Source of the DNA: Chitinophaga pinensis | Lineage (GTDB): Bacteria > Bacteroidota > Bacteroidia > Chitinophagales > Chitinophagaceae | Assembly: GCF_007896845.1 (NCBI RefSeq) | Contig: NZ_VOHS01000005.1 | Span: 248,001-312,000 of the forward strand | Reading direction: 5' to 3' | DNA length: 64,000 bases | Part shown: positions 63,301-64,000 of the stretch, piece by piece | Layout of the letters: the number at the start of each line of letters is the position of its first letter | How positions within the stretch are numbered: position 1 is the first letter of the stretch | The notes under the pieces: model-generated | Told to the model about the DNA's origin: nothing | What the model saw: the letters and a program-made list of their open reading frames with translations, nothing else | The model's database searches: none | Translations under genes and position numbers: made by a program

Positions 63301-63409
63301 CTTCTACGGTCACAAAGGCATGGATCCAGAGCAGTCAATAGATGGTACCACTTACTATCAGTATCCTGCGATGAAAACATTCTCAGTGGGTATACAGGTG
63401 GGACTCTAA
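60323..63409 (+). CDS. SusC/RagA TonB-linked outer-membrane transporter (second locus)
   Basis: 1028 residues from the ATG at 60323, which starts a good signal peptide (MFKRNVTLVLALLLSTRLFAQ); the first ATG at 60290 adds 11 residues. No STN domain, unlike the 21138 copy. Carboxypeptidase-like domain (IRGQVLAAENKQPLPGVTVK), plug (TPNVTNALQGLVTGLQTTSS; KDATAANLYGSRAANGVIII) and barrel ending KTFSVGIQVGL. It works with the SusD encoded 21 bases downstream. The imported substrate cannot be inferred; the rest of the locus lies outside the window. Confidence 0.93.
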   Translation: MFKRNVTLVLALLLSTRLFAQQTQIRGQVLAAENKQPLPGVTVKINRTTLGTTTDQAGHFQLTVPSSKTVISVSSIGRETTETEVREGDQNVVILLKPANTTLGEVVAVAYTNVKRSGYPGAVSTVSSDKINNRLTPNVTNALQGLVTGLQTTSSNGQPGNSSTIRIRGVGSINASSAPLFVVDGAPYDGDINAINGADIESISVLKDATAANLYGSRAANGVIIITTKQGKKGESAVNINFNQGWSSRAVKDYDKLNTDQYFELYWEALRNKQLTNGQSAAQAAATASARVVSDLGINPYGPTFPQPVGTDGKIVAGAHPLWNDDWEKGIQQSGKYTQAQLSFSGGSDKSTYYVSGGYVNNEGAYMGSGFKRYNFKSNITLQAKSWLKTGLNLSGSSAAQDYPASSDSRTDNVVLFGRTVPGFYPIYQRNPDGTFILDASGQKLFDYGAYRPSAALARENLIGSLPLDKNRNTNENLSARTFVEAALTKALHIKTSYNVDYVNTNSLFYTNPLVGGDAEIGGAISKSNGRRLSYTWNNILTYDADLLGGHHLNLLAGHEYYYFNSSSQSGSRQKFALPDLYEPAAASQLNDFTGVSDNYAKLSFFGQGQYNYLNKYYFTASVRRDGSSRFSPDSRWGTFWSTGASWRLSEEQFLRSVSWLNTLTLKGSYGASGNDNLSTYYAYLALFDIKNNLGNGGVITSRLATPGLKWESNLNLNIGLDYALFDNRLYGNINYYNRTSKDLLYAKPMASSTGFSSISANIGALRNTGLELELNVIPVQTRDFKWNIGLNVAHNKNKITELPQKEIISGTKKLTVGSSIYEFYLREWAGVDSKTGNPLWYQTDAEGKKVTTTNYASATQYYAGSALPDVTGGITNTFNYKNFDLSFLLSYSIGGKVLDLDYVSLLSGATSPGRNWSTELLERWTPENTNTDVPRFTTDNLNWTSTSTRFLYSATYARLKTVSLGYSLPNRLLSRIGIKSAKVYGLGENLLTFYGHKGMDPEQSIDGTTYYQYPAMKTFSVGIQVGL

Positions 63410-63430
63410 TAAGTAACGTTTTAACATTGA

Positions 63431-64000
63431 ATGAACATGAAATCAATCAGATTTTACACATATACGGCAGCGCTGCTCTTAGGATTATCAGCCTGCAATA
63501 AACAACTGGATACCGCTCCTTCCAATGCGGTCTCAGAAGATATCGTACTGAAAAATGTTGCCAACCTGACCACCATCTCTGAGGGCACGTGGGCGGCAAT
63601 GATGGATGATTTTTATGGTGGAACGTACAGCAATCCCGGCTTTAAGACGATTGCACTTACCAGCGATGCCATGGCGAATGACGTCGCACTGATCACTACC
63701 AAGTATGGTTTTCCTACAGCATACCGTTTTACTCAGATGAATGATAAGACACAGTCACGTGTGAGCGCTATCTGGGCACAACTATACAAAATCATCAACA
63801 ATAGCAATATCATCATTGCGAATGTGGACAGAGTGGAAGGAGATCTGACCACCAAAAAGTGCTCAAAGGACAAGCACTGGCACTGAGGGCACATACCTAT
63901 CTTACAATTGCTTCTTTTTACCAGTATTCTTACCTGAAAGATTCAACTGCAAAAACGGCACCTGTTTATACCACACCAACGAATGCCAGTACACAGGGTA
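63431..64000 (+). pseudogene. SusD/RagB lipoprotein, frameshifted and cut by window end
   Basis: The first frame gives MNMKSIRFYTYTAALLLGLS and a lipobox (GLSAC), then typical SusD sequence up to GDLTTK, where a run of five A (63854-63858) shifts it to a stop at 63886. With one more A the frame continues VLKGQALALRAHTYLTIASF and YLKDSTAKTAPVYTTPT to the last base, unmistakable SusD. The next in-frame ATG (63437) is an alternative start. It pairs with the SusC just upstream. Confidence 0.85.

Noticed and set aside
63431..63886. Short 151-residue SusD as a real truncated protein
   Set aside because: Conserved SusD sequence continues in the next frame directly after the A-run.

Overview
The window is chromosomal DNA from a Bacteroidota organism of the Chitinophagaceae type, most like Chitinophaga. 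This rests on the PorV of the type IX secretion system, two SusC/SusD systems, an ECF sigma/FecR pair feeding a SusC with an STN domain, many Bacteroidota-only families (DUF3570, DUF4266, GH76, DUF4965), and two promoters that fit TTTG-N19-TAnnTTTG exactly. No tRNA, rRNA, IS element, prophage or CRISPR array was found. Layout: 1-4.6 kb holds the end of porV, a small exported protein and a collagen-like repeat protein. 5.5-6.5 kb is an rpsL-rpsG operon cut off from fusA by a terminator. 6.5-16.6 kb is mostly housekeeping: ilvE, rdgB, a thioesterase, a nitroreductase, an MscS-type channel, then a thioredoxin/ApbE/DUF4266/DUF3570 envelope operon. 17-26.3 kb (minus strand) is a compact mannan utilisation locus: ECF sigma, FecR, SusC, SusD, SusE, GH76. 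26.8-40.2 kb mixes two small membrane proteins, an EamA transporter, a sialate O-acetylesterase, a DUF4965 glutaminase-like protein, a PepSY protein, two glycosidases and an isoaspartyl peptidase.

The most unusual part is 41-56 kb. On the plus strand, 41.3-48.9 kb is a tightly packed eight-gene run: a SpeD-like pyruvoyl decarboxylase whose expected proton-donor Cys is Ser, a zinc-ribbon DUF4178 membrane protein, a 61-aa membrane protein, DUF350, a membrane-anchored spermidine-synthase-like enzyme, a Tat/lipoprotein-type FAD oxidoreductase, a histidine-rich polytopic protein and a VIT1-type transporter. I read it as a membrane or periplasmic polyamine-related pathway. On the minus strand, 55.7-50.6 kb is a caspase-centred operon: caspase-like protease, TIR-TM-SUMF1 fusion, two-copy DUF1508, TerB-like protein, a coiled-coil membrane protein and a vWA-like lipoprotein. 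I read it as a candidate stress or conflict (anti-phage) system. 56-59 kb holds a 7TM protein, a histidine kinase, a NarL-type regulator and DUF4265. 60-64 kb starts a second SusC/SusD pair.

Five single-base losses in homopolymer runs break four otherwise conserved genes, all between 50.2 and 63.9 kb. They may be sequencing errors or real decay. Non-coding structures worth attention are a perfect 80-bp palindrome (7067-7146), a large imperfect inverted repeat (35334-35491), a ten-copy CATYCATTG array (30558-30742) and a widely spaced ACTTGT-N4-TTTATAA motif (4787-5096).
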